A DNA stretch of 64,000 nucleotides, from assembly GCF_000218685.1 (NCBI RefSeq), contig NW_006763298.1, positions 568,049-632,048 of the forward strand, written 5' to 3'. Within the stretch, counting starts at the first letter, position 1. Every line of letters starts with the position of its first letter. A model generated the notes under the pieces. That model saw only the letters and a list, made by a program, of their open reading frames with translations. It made no database searches and was not told the DNA's origin. Position numbers and translations under genes: made by a program. Shown in pieces: positions 23,440-34,690 of this stretch. This stretch comes from Serpula lacrymans var. lacrymans S7.9 (Eukaryota; Basidiomycota; Agaricomycetes; Boletales; Serpulaceae).

Positions 23440-23510
23440 ACGCCGATGGTGAAGCGGTTATCATGCTTGCCTTCCAAGCAAGCGGCAGGGGTTCGACTCC
23501 CCTTCGGCGT
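23440..23510 (+). tRNA. tRNA-Gly (anticodon UCC), second copy
   Basis: 71 nt identical in sequence to the minus-strand tRNA at 11368-11438: same perfect acceptor stem, anticodon loop CTTCCAA and T arm. It sits inside the 334-bp divergent promoter between prolidase and the Cys-rich gene, so Pol III and Pol II promoters are packed together. Confidence 0.96.
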
Positions 23511-23530
23511 ACACTGGTCTGTGTATGTAA

Positions 23531-23537
23531 TTTTTTT
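23531..23537 (+). terminator. RNA polymerase III terminator (T7) of second tRNA-Gly
   Basis: Seven T on the sense strand 21 bases after the tRNA end. Same run length as the other copy but a different distance, so the identity of the two tRNAs does not extend into their trailers. Confidence 0.7.
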
Positions 23538-23652
23538 CCCCCTTCACGGCATTCGAAGACCCACACCAACCAAGTCGTCACGGAATTGTAATTGACGCCG
23601 TTTGTGATTCATTCTTTTTGTCACGGTTTTCGTATCGCTGGGCGTCGTAGCA

Positions 23653-24541
23653 ATGTTTTCGACACTAACCACGCAGTCGTCGTCAATTGAGCCTCTCCAC
23701 GGTTTTTCTCTTACCTCGTTACCCCTTTCTCGTCCTGCTTCCTGCTGTGGTATGACATCCACTCCGTCAGTCAAGAAACCACTTTTCAAGCGCAGAAGGC
23801 TTGGCTCGTCGCCAACTTCAACAGTCACAGCACTTGCACTGGCTCCTTCCAATGTAAACAGCGCTGTCGGCACCAACAATACGTCTTCAAAACCACTTGT
23901 GGCAGGCCTGTCCTGTACATCCTGCCACCGTGCGCTTTTCCCCGGCTCAAGGTCTGGTACGGGGGCGCTTTTACTCTGTGCAAGGTTCGTACTAGCAGCT
24001 ATAGAGCCATATAACCGAGATGCATCTGAATAATGTAAATCCTTGCTTGTAGATGTGCATCACCGACTTGCATCATCTGCTCGCGCACGTGTACCGCTCA
24101 CAATCGCACGCCGTCCTTCCCGCCCACGCCCACACTTTCACATTCGCTGACTTCCTCGCCTTCGCCTTCCCCCTCACCATTCGTATCACTGCCATACATA
24201 TGGCCATCACCCCGCCGCCCTGCTCTCTCGCTCAATACGTCGACCGCAAACTGTGACGTCGCCCCAGTCGTCGCCGGCAGGAGACGAAAAGCGAGAGACG
24301 GAGGCGATGGTAATGGCATATGCCATGGCCAAGGCAAGGAAGATAGGGATGAAGGCGATGAGGAGACGATCATCGATGGTCAGTGGCTTGTCCCCGGGTG
24401 TGGTAGAACTTTGTGTCGCAATTGCTCTGTGGAGAACGTACAAAAGTAAGACCCAGAGTCGGATATTTCACCAGTATGCTAATATCAGTTCATGTATTTA
24501 GCGATGGCACAGTCTGTGTCGACTGCTTTGAGCGTATCTGA
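23653..24541 (+). CDS. Cys-rich putative zinc-binding protein, function unknown
   Basis: Three exons (23653-23984, 24053-24445, 24502-24541) total 765 nt, 254 residues. The protein begins with a Ser/Thr/Pro-rich stretch and a basic patch (KKPLFKRRR). Two Cys clusters follow: CTSCHRA with LLLCARCASPTCIICSRTC, and near the end GCGRTLCRNCSVEN with VCVDCFERI. The CxxC knuckles bracket a long Pro/Ser and then Gly/Asp-rich linker, suggesting one or two treble-clef or RING-like zinc sites. I do not recognise the family and do not assign a function. The last exon of 40 nt supplies the final CxxC pair, which supports the splice. It diverges from prolidase. Confidence 0.72.
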
Positions 24542-25335
24542 CTTCGTCGTTGTTTTAGGAGGGAAGATACGTACAATATTATGATATACTGATTCCACCT
24601 TTCTTGTTGTATCACATCCATGTGTTATGTTACCATTCATCCTTACACTGCATCATTCCAAATCATTACAATCTGCATGGTTTCCAAGCTTTCTCTTCTC
24701 CTCTCAATCATCTTCAGATTTCTGTTCACCCATTACAGTATTCTTGTCTTAATTATTCTTTTTGAACCTTCCCCCATTGACGGTATCGTGGTTAGTGTAT
24801 TTACTTACTGGGAGTTATAGTAGACTCATGATAGACTTCAATTGACCTATTTAGCGATTACTGGGTTGGGTTCAGGCTACATGCAGGTCGCGCACTCACG
24901 GTTTTGACCACGTACGGCTGATATATAACTACACGCTTGCTCACATACTTATCCCCTCGCCATTCACAAGGAGTATACCATGATCACAATATAGCCAGGT
25001 TATGTTCCAATGAAAGGTGCAGCACGCAATCAAGCTGACGTGTTTTATCTTGCTTCGCCAAGGCTGTGCCATGTACTTCCTCCTAGTATGTTTCCGGAAT
25101 GACTCCGAGTCAGAGTTGGAAACGCGGTACCGCGTTTGAGTCTACGCGCCAACCATCATGCTTATCCTGAATGTCTTGACTTCAATCACTTCCTCGTAAA
25201 AGCACATTTTCTCATTTGAAACTTCATCGACAGGTTTACTTCCGTAGCCTGAAGAGCTCCGAAGTAGCTAGCGTTATCGCTAAGGTGCCTGGTCTTTTGG
25301 TATGATAGGATCCACCTCAGCTCCGACCTTCAAGA
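24542..25335. other. Intergenic region
   Basis: About 0.8 kb, AT-rich near 24560-24830, with no recognisable gene. Confidence 0.5.
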
Positions 25336-27410
25336 ATGGAATACTGCACTGACGAGTTGATGTTTTATCACTTCAACGACATCGTATGTCAATTTCACGC
25401 TCCATACGTCCAGCTTTCTTTCTGCAAATTGCATGTAATGACGTCATGACCTTCTACAGTACCATCCAAACCCAACTCCTAGGCCGTTTTTCTCATGACT
25501 TACGGAGTGCAAAATCAGGTCTCATAGACGACGAGAAGCCTTTGACGGTCTTTAGTGGGGATGCATTTAGCCCATCCCTAGAAAGCTCGGTGATGAAAGG
25601 CGAACACATCATCCCCGTTCTCAATCATCTCCTCGTCGACAGTTGCATGTTACGGAAATCATGGTATGTCTCGCAGTATTTCAGAATGTCTCTCTCATCA
25701 TTTGACTTTGATAACTCATTGCGGTGCACAATTCTTTGTCTTTGTCTGTGTCTCTAGATTTTGACTTTGGCGAAGACATTCTCTCGGCTCTTTCAGAACA
25801 ATGCACGTTCCGCTGGCTACTCGCCAACGCCGTGCATTCCGATGACCGTCTGCTTGCTTCAGCGAAGGAACACCTCATACTCCGCCACAGAGGCTACAAC
25901 ATCGGATTCTTCGGTCTTGCAGGAACGTCAGTCTAGTCTTTCTTCTTAGTCCTGTTTCACTAGTCAACTAGTTCACTGATGTCGCTATCAATCCAGTGAC
26001 TGGCCATCAAACTGCCAACATCTCCCAATTGATTCGCGCATCCTCGACCCAATTCCCGTCGCGCAGCGCGTCTCTCGTCTTCTTCGATCCAACGGTGCAG
26101 ATCTTGTCATCGCTCTCACCCACATGCGTCTCGAGGAGGACATTAAACTTGCCGAAGCATGCAGTGAGGACGTCGACCTCATCCTTGGCGGGCATGATCA
26201 CGATCCACTCGTCCACGGATCACATATGTCAGCGGTTAACGATATATTTCAAGGGAAAATCAAAATCATCAAGTCGGGTATGGATTTCAAGAGCTATAGC
26301 ATCGTGCACCTCCACGTTTTCCGTAAGGACGGCAAGACAGGTGTCGAAAATGTCAAGGGTAAGAAAAGATCAACTCCATCCTTTGTTGGTAATCTGTGTT
26401 GCTATGACCTCTAAAGTGATTTCTTATCGCAGTACATCTAATGCGAGATATATCGCTTCCCAAACACCATCCCGAAGACTCAGTCATACACACCATTCTG
26501 TCATCGATCCAGAGCAGGATGGCCACCGTGATCGACAAGCCCGTGCTGTACGCCGCCATCCCACTTGACGGTCGCTCTTCCATCGTCCGCACTACAGAAA
26601 CAAACCTTGGGAACATGATCGCAGATGCCGTACGCGCATACTACGACGTTGACATCGCGCTTATCAACTCTGGAGGACTACGCTGTAACTGAATATTAGA
26701 AGAGGGCGAGTTAAAGACCTCATCGGTACGTCCCCCTTTTCCGGGCTAAACCCCCTTGCCTCCGCGTCTTATCATTTTGTTACAAAACTGCATTACTAGA
26801 TATCCTTCCATTTGACAATCCATTCGTAGTAAAGCGTCTACCTGGGCGCACCATCCTATCAGCGCTAGAAAACTCAGTATCTGATATCGTTGACGGCCGG
26901 TTCTTCCAACTCTCCGGCTTATCCATCAAGGTTGACTCTTGTCGCCCCGTTGGCTCCCGCATATTAACTGCCTGCCTCGTCCGCAGCCACTCCTCCATTC
27001 CATCCTTAGTACCACAGACAGTTCATCCGATGAATGCGCACGAGACAGGTGTCACGTCAACACCGCTCAATTCAGACGCGCAGTACACAGTCGCGATGGT
27101 AAATTTCATCGCAGAAGGCTTTGACGGCTATACTCTCTTCCGAGACGCTCCAGTCATTGTGAGTGTGGAGGGGGCGATGACAGACACGGCGCTGTTGCTT
27201 CAAATATTCCAGGGGAACGTTCATGCCAGTTGTGGGGAGGGGACTCTTCTGTCTGAATACGGCTGTAATAAAGGAGAGGACAAAACAGACGCCGCCATCG
27301 ATCGTGCACGAGCGGCTGTAGTGGTGGGCAGAACGGAGAACAGTCTTCCCATTGTGCGCCCACACGTCCAAGGAAGAATAGAGAATGGAATACACCTTGC
27401 ATCACATTAA
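25336..27410 (+). pseudogene. Metallophosphoesterase/5'-nucleotidase family pseudogene
   Basis: Family: secreted or cytosolic two-metal phosphatases with an N-terminal calcineurin-like domain and a C-terminal 5'-nucleotidase domain. Recognisable pieces in order: ELMFYHFNDI (25357), TVFSGDAFSPSLESS, the metal motif YGNHDFDFG, FGLAGTDWPSN across an intron, LVIALTHMRLEED, LILGGHDHDPLVHG, ALINSGGLRC, ILPFDNPFVVKRLPGR and the C-terminal domain up to 27410. The frame is broken near 25430-25480 (before the GRF motif), by one extra base near 25649 just before YGNHD, by TGA at 26690-26692 where the family has Arg, and again near 26705 before VKDLI. Introns cannot rescue the last three because the breaks sit inside short conserved strings. 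Splice sites and most residues are preserved, so the decay is fairly recent, or the assembly has errors. Confidence 0.75.
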
Positions 27411-27819
27411 TCCGTTCAGGCGCCGTGGACAAGCGCGTTCTAGTCATTCAAATACTCAGATACGCAAAGAAAAAAAAAGCCAAGCCAAGCCAAACCCTCA
27501 AGTCTTCAAACAGCGCTCAACCAGACGGAGTCCCGAAATCCACAATTGTTTTCCCGGTTCAATGTTGCCCACTACAAATACAAGCTAGTTATGTACAGCG
27601 ACAGTCACAAGGGGTTATCGGGTATATTCAAGTGATGTCTTCTATCCTGAAAATAACGGAGGAATAAATAAGAAAATGCTAATGCAATGTCCGTCGAGGC
27701 CTTGCAAATCCCATGTCCGGTCAGCCCTGCGCATCCCATCATAAACCCAAGGATACCGCTTCGTTTCTTTCGCCGGAAGTCCATAAAAAGAACAGTAGTG
27801 CGATCACGAAAACCACATC
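27411..27819. other. Convergent intergenic region
   Basis: About 0.4 kb between the phosphoesterase pseudogene and the P450 stop codon. Contains an A-rich tract (27469-27500). No gene seen. Confidence 0.5.
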
Positions 27820-30318
27820 TCACATAGAAGAGCTCGATCGACCTAGCCGTACCCACAAGCCGCCCTATCGCCAAGCATCGCGTCAGTGAATGTCAAGATT
27901 TCCATGCAAGCCCCCCAAGAACACTCACACTAATGAACAGTGTCATTGCTGCCTCTGGGCGAATCATCTCAACAGCCTTTCGCCCAGTCCCGCATTTCCA
28001 CTCAGATGGCGGGAGTGAACTCTTGGGCTGGGCGTCCGTCGCAAGCGTAAAGGTGTCGAAACGTTGTAAAAGCCTCACGAGAAAAAACATAGCCTCGTTA
28101 AAAGCGTAGTTCTGGCCGATACACTACAATTAGAATAGGCCTAGATTAGTTCAACATCAAGGAAAATATGGAGTAGATCATCGTACAATACGCGGACCAG
28201 CGCTAAAAGGTGCATACATCATAGGATTCGCCGTAAACTTCGAGAGTTTCTCAGGGTCAATCCACCTCTCCGGATCGAACTCATCCGCATCAGGGCCCCA
28301 CAGGGTCTTGTTCCGCTGCATCAGAAGCGTCGAATAGAAGAAGGTTGTCGTTTTTGGCATGTACAGTGGCTGGCGGGACTCCGAGGGGTATGTAGGGTCG
28401 GGCGACGGAAGCGTACATGACGTGGGTCTGCTTTGGCGTTGGTTGATAGGGACTGGGGGGTACAGCCTGAGCGTCTCATCAATGACGGCCTTCACTGTAG
28501 AGGGACCGGGGTGAGTGTATTGCCCAAGGAGGAGTATAAGTGGAGTGAATGGAGTAACTTACTGTACCTCAGTCGTTTAATATTTTCGTAAGTGGGTGCC
28601 TCCTGGCCGCAGTTGTCCAAAACCTCCTGGCGCAGCTTTCTGGTGACGTCCGGATACACAGCCATGAAATAGGTCACGTAAGTTAATAAGCAGGCCGTCT
28701 AGAAATGTACCATCAAGTTAAAATCGACCGTGTTCAGCGGAGACCTAACTGACCGTATCTCGCGCCGCCAGTAATATATTCAGCAGCTGATCACGAATAA
28801 CACCAGCGTCTTTACCAAATCAGCTAGTTAGTCTACATAATTAAAATTCAAGAGGGTAGCTGACCTTCAGTGCTGTCAGCCAGATGCTGTAAAAAGGTTT
28901 TATCTTGCAAATTACTCTGTACACCGGCCTTCTGCATGGCCGCCTTGTGAGACAGCGTGTTCTGGACAAGCGGGTCGATCCATTGATTGATGGCTTTGAC
29001 ATAGGGAGCTGTCTTGTCCTCAAATAACTCGAAAAGAGGCCAGATGTTCCCTGTGCGTCCCCGCAGCGTGACGATTTGCTGAACAGCCTCAAAAGCTTGG
29101 ACAAAGGATCCCCAAGAATCATTTGTTGCGGTTCCCTTGGCACTCATATCTTCGCATCCGGGCACCGGGAGTTTCCCGCAAAGCGTATTGAGATTCTGGC
29201 CGAAGAGGAACTCGGAGGATGCGTCTATAGTGAATCTGGCATAGAGGTCCTGAACATCACAAGGTCTTCCAGAAGAAGCGATGTTTGACAGGATGGCCAG
29301 CGTGTGATGTGTGTGTTTCTCAAAGAGCTCAAAGTCTGAGATGCGATCACGGGCGAAAAATGGGCGAGCCATGGCTCGATGCTAAATGGATCAGTGTGGC
29401 GTAAGCATCGTGCGAGGAAGTCAGAGAATGGCAAGGCGGACCATTCTCCATTGCTGTAAATGGAACGAGATATCAGTATGAGATAATGCGAAGAGATGGG
29501 AATCAAAGCTTACCTCTTCATCACGATTAAAGATTCCATCACCCAAGAAATTCTCTCTAGAAAAAGATGTGATTAGAGTGAGAAGCTGGGCTGAAAACGC
29601 GGGAATATAATTAATGGAATAGTCTCACAATCTCTCTTTTTGGGCGGTACCTCTCCAAAAATGACTGAAGCCGGTTGAAAGGACGTATTTAGAATGTTCT
29701 TGGTCCATGCTGATAATCTGGGAATCACGTAAGGGGTGTGAGCGCTGCTTTCTGAAGTATCGGCAATTTAAGCCGAGACAAATAGGGAATGGGGCATATG
29801 CCGGTGGGTGGTTCGTGTCAATCAATCATTGGCACGAGTTGATTAGCGCTCCAGAGAGCCATAATCAAAGGACAACGTGGATCAAGTGATACAAACCAAT
29901 TGATAGTAGATGAGATGACAGTAATACTCACATTATCAGTCCATAGAAAGCGGGTGTTGAGAGTGGTGCATTGGTATTCTTCGAACAACTGGAGATAAGG
30001 TTCGTATATGTAGCCTTTCTTGAAGCCCTTCTTGAATCTAAGCATGACGTCGATATTTCCTGGCCATTTACCAACGACGCGGGGTATTGGACGCGCACCA
30101 AGGCGCCTGGCCTCACGCGCCTGTGCGAAATCAGAGTACTGTACTCTTGCAACTGCGGCCAGGACTATAGAGAGAACATAAGCTGGCAAAGACCAGTAGC
30201 CGAGGCGAATATGTGTCCATTGGGTGTAGAAAGAGAGGGCGATGGGGGGCAGCACCAAAGCCTGGAGGATGTCTCTGGCTATGCGAAGACGAAAGTTACC
30301 TGGACGAGAAGTAAGCAT
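27820..30318 (-). CDS. Cytochrome P450, CYP63-like monooxygenase
   Basis: Heme-thiolate monooxygenase, ER-anchored, of a clan common in wood-decay fungi (alkane, fatty-acid or xenobiotic oxidation in characterised CYP63 members; substrate here unknown). About ten exons; the first five are 29932-30318, 29629-29717, 29514-29556, 29442-29453 (12 nt) and 28865-29381. N terminus has hydrophobic membrane segments. Then GDGIFNRDEE, the spliced EQWRMHRAMARPFFARDR of helix C, I-helix LLAARDT, K-helix DETLRLYP (ExxR), FDPERW (PERF region) and the heme loop FSAGPRI joined across an intron to CIGQNYA (Cys ligand). The C terminus GGLWVRLGR comes from a last short exon. Frame is intact throughout. The helix-C motif depends on a 12-nt micro-exon. 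Confidence 0.9.
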
Positions 30319-33300
30319 GGGTGAGATGAGACGAGGGGCTAACTAGAAAGCGAGGGGAGGAGAACCTTATATGCGATCTGACGGGACACAAGTATTCGAA
30401 ACGAAACCAAACAAGTAATTGATAAAGAATTGTGAATTCACTCCAGTGCTGTCAATCCACGGTGAATAAAAGTATGCGAGTTCAGATCACGTCACCGTCA
30501 CATCGGCCCCACCTCCGGCCGAGACTCCGCGCCAATCGCTGCGTCGCCGTTGTCGTGCAAGGGGACAGCCCGACGGCGGCCGAGCAAACAGTCTCTTCCG
30601 GTGAGACCCCAACACATGTTGTATTATATGGTCATGTGACCTGTGACTTTCAAGCTTTTACACTTGGCTATCAGTGAGATCTGCCAGACGCATCTCGCTC
30701 TTTCTGTCTCTTCGCGCGCCCACGCTACCCTGCATCCCTTCTCGGGACTGTCAGCGCTCGTCTTCATCCACTCCTCGCCCATCGCATCTGATTCATACGT
30801 TCATGGCAAATGCGAAACAGAATCAAGGTCGAACACCGAACCCACCTGTCTTCATAATCAGCTAGCGTGGCGCCGCTGACATGATCAGGTACTTTTCATC
30901 ACCCGTGGTGCCAGCTTGTATGTCTTACTCAAATGTGTCGCTGAGTATGCTCACCTCCGGGTTTCTTCAAACTAACCGCAACCATAATTAAACATCCGTC
31001 CTCCCATGAGGCCCGTACCCGGTGTGGCATTACCTGCACAGACAAGCACAGATCACTCGGCGACTCTTTTCTCCAGCGGCGTAGATCACAACAACACCCA
31101 CAACACCCACATCAAACACCCACATCTGGTCACTTTTCATCGAACTTCTGACGAAACAAGGTGGTACCGCACGGATATTTGGGGGCCTTTGAATGCACAT
31201 CACCACTTCGCACATGACTATCAGCACAAATAAGCAATATCCACCTCACTTGAAACACGACTCAACCATAGGCTTGACCACTTGTAACTTGATGAGCCCT
31301 GGCCTCGCTCCCTTGGTTCTGTCTGACTAAGCCTGTTAATCAAATACAAGACCCCGTCTCAGCTCAATGGACGTAACTGATCTTTCTTGATTACACCGAT
31401 CGCGTGACCTAACTACTTAATTGCTTCGTACGTTCCAAAGGTTCAAGTGGGTCCATTCGATCGGTATGCATCAACTCGTTACAGCTCGAACGCTATGTTT
31501 CCCGTCGTCATCTGGTACCACTATTAGTATAATCATACGCGCCTGAAGGGGCGTTTCTATCCCGCAGGTTCAAGACGAAGACGTAAGTAAGTTCCTTATC
31601 ACTTTACGCGCTTTTCTTCTATTGCCACGCTGAATTCCATGTAATATCGCCTGTACAACGCGATCTTTTTACTCTTTTCGATCACATCGTATCACTAAAA
31701 AACGAATCAACATCCATATTTTCCGAGCATTCTGATCATGCACGCATATCAAACGTTTGTATCATGGTTTTCAGATAACATGCCATCATCTACGATTGCC
31801 CCAGACCTGCAGTAACCCGCGCATACAACCAAGCTCCCGAGATGCACGTAGTTAATACATACGTTCTCGGCGACACTTCAGTTAAAGCATTCTCAAAATA
31901 AGCAGCAACCCAATTCTATCATCACTTATCAGATATGCTTGATACCCTGATAATTAAACTCCGAGAGTACGCTCAGCGCCCTACACCTGGACAGATCTTG
32001 GAACTAGCGCCTCACTTACCCCAGCGAGGCGTCGTATTCACTTTACTCGTCGGGGCTGTGTTTCCAACAATCTAGCTCTTATTACCTATCTGTTTGTCAC
32101 CTTGTATTCAATCTTCGTGCTCAACCCTACAATACCATGATTCGAAGGCGCCCAACCTTCCCAGCGAGGCGTCGTACTTTTCGTTCCTCACGGAGGCCTT
32201 TTAGTTCCGTGGCGCGCAATGCAGAAATGTTGGAGGAAGAAGTGTGTGCATAGTGCCCTGCACGCAAAAACAGGTTCCCAGAGAACACTTATTATTCTGG
32301 AAGGAAGGGGTGAACAAACACGCAGGTCAAATGAAACAAACTCTGTTTATCACCGCGCTCTATCCAAGTACGTGGGCGGAAGCTGAAGAAGACGTCGAGT
32401 AAGAGTGAGAAATTCGAATCTGATGTTTGATGTTTGGGCTTTTCGAGCTCCTTCCTTACTAAACAAACTTTCAACTCCACTTCACCTGCAGGCGTAGGAT
32501 CCTAGCACAAGTCACATCGCCCAATACGTCGAACTAGAAGCCTGAAAAACGAATGCACATTCCTTGCGCTTCCGAAAAGCGAGCCAGCGCCCATTCTCCT
32601 GCAGGACCGAATATCACATCATCTCAACCCTACCACATAAATCCTCTGCGGTTGTATTTATCAAGGCACGAGGTGGCACTGTTTTTTATATTTTGATTAC
32701 CAGACAAATGTTATTGGGTATCACCGGGGGGCTTCGGATCTAAAAAAACGTCCATGTGAATTCCAACCCAGCAGCGCAGCCCATGGATGACAATGGCATC
32801 GCGCCTACATGCAAAGCAAATATCAAACTCTGTCAACGCTCACGTGAGTTTGACTTCCAGGTTTATATCCAACCATACTAGTCTGGAGAGCAGGCACAAG
32901 CGACAATATAACTATTCGAGCGGGATGTCGTGCTTAATTCGGTTCTATTCACTCGCGCTCGCAGATAGCAATATCCGTACGGCGAAAATATATCAAGGAG
33001 TAGAGGTAGGCACTTTTCCGTTCATACCTTTTGACATGATGCACATGAGATTCACATCACGTAGGGAAAAAAAGGGATCGGCGTGCCGTATTACCATATA
33101 GATCATCCGGTCTTGGTGTGTGTTACACCAGCCGGACGATTGCAACCTCCGTGCCCGCGGGGTCGAGAGAGACGAAAACATGTGATTTACGTAACATCTT
33201 TTGCCTTGCTCATATTTGTCTCTATGAGTATTTCTGCCATATCGATCAGAGTCGAGCATCCGACTGCGTCACATCTTTCACCTCGTTCTGAAGGGCCTGA

Positions 33301-34690
33301 GAATGACTGTACAGCATCTGTTCAGAATGTCCAGGATGGAAGGTCTATATCGGGACCAGGCACCATTCACCATCCACCATCTGCACTGGGATAGAGCTTA
33401 CTATACTCTAGGCAGATTAACAGTGTCACATTGCGATCACCAGGATCCGGGAAAAAAATCTATCATTCGGAGCATAGTGCCATGGTTGCGGATGCAAGTT
33501 CAAATGGACGCGCGGGCATCTAAACGAGAAGCCAAACTTGCAATCTGAATGCTCGCAGTGAAATTTCACAGGCCAAGCCGGGAAGTCCCCTGGGATGAAG
33601 GGCATTCCATGGAGAGATTCTCTACGTATGCACAAGGTTTAAAAAAATTTACAGCCAAACGGAGATGGCAAAATCTCCTGCGATAGTTTGGTGCCAAGGC
33701 GAAACGTTCGGGTTAGCGTAATCCTCGCACCTCAGCTGCATGTCCATTGATTTTCATAGAACCTTGTACAATCAATTGAAATATATCAATAGTGCATGTC
33801 CTGCTATTTTCTGCGAGACGAGATCTGGGAACTCGGAGGATGGACCCGGAGGATGGATAGCGGAGGCTGTTTACCTCCGTAACCTAGCCTCTCTAAAATA
33901 AAGTGATGAGTGCGACGAAAGAAAAAACACTCCTAGCGACAGCTTCTGCTAAGCAACTCATCTCAAAAGACCGGATGGACAGGTGGATTCAAGTCAATGA
34001 CCGCATCATAATTACGGCTTCATTTTTTGGTAGAAGCTATATAGGAGAGGGGCATGATTCTGTCCCTAGGCCGGCGGCGACCTGATCCAACTTTTATTGA
34101 TGTGGGGCTGATTAGAGTTTTCGTGCTCATGTGTGAGCATAACATACAACGTGTACTGATAGTGAAACAAGCTTGTAACAAGCGTTGCATTATGCCGACT
34201 TTCACATTGCAGTGAAGAAAACTAGGGTGGTAACGCGAAAAGATTGAGTTGCGTCAGTTTGGCGGGAGAGCGAACCTGGTTTTCCTAAATAGGAACCCTT
34301 CTTCGTCTCGTTCGCGAAAGTGGGTCAACCTCTGCAACTTGCGGGTTTGTGTTCAAACTTCGCACCTCCACGTTAGAACCCCGAAACTCTGAAACCCGGA
34401 AGCACAGAATGCTAGTGAACTTGTGACTGCGATGAACTAAATGAAATAATAAAAAAATATATATATCTATCACTTGTACAAATTTTGACACCGGCATGAA
34501 CGTGTTTTTTAGCGAAAAGTAAAAAGCGTGAAAGCGTAAATCTGACAATACAAGGTATGGCAGCTGATATTACATAGACTATCCTACACAGAAAAAAAAC
34601 CAAAGAAGAAGAGGAAAAAGCAAGCACGCAAAACTCCGTAGATAAGAAATCCAACAAAATGTACATCCTCCATCACTAATACAAGCGTCA
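30319..34690. other. Gene-poor region of 4.4 kb
   Basis: No ORF with a recognisable motif or splice-supported chain on either strand. All ORFs are about 105 codons or shorter and overlap. Base composition resembles intergenic gene-space DNA, not the retrotransposon island. It contains a 17-bp direct repeat at 32020 and 32160. It could hold long regulatory DNA, non-coding RNA or a gene I fail to recognise. Confidence 0.4.
32020..32176. repeat. 17-bp direct repeat pair, 140 bp apart
   Basis: CCCAGCGAGGCGTCGTA occurs at 32020-32036 and 32160-32176, same orientation. Flanks are only weakly similar. Could be a protein-binding site pair or a chance duplicate. Confidence 0.5.
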
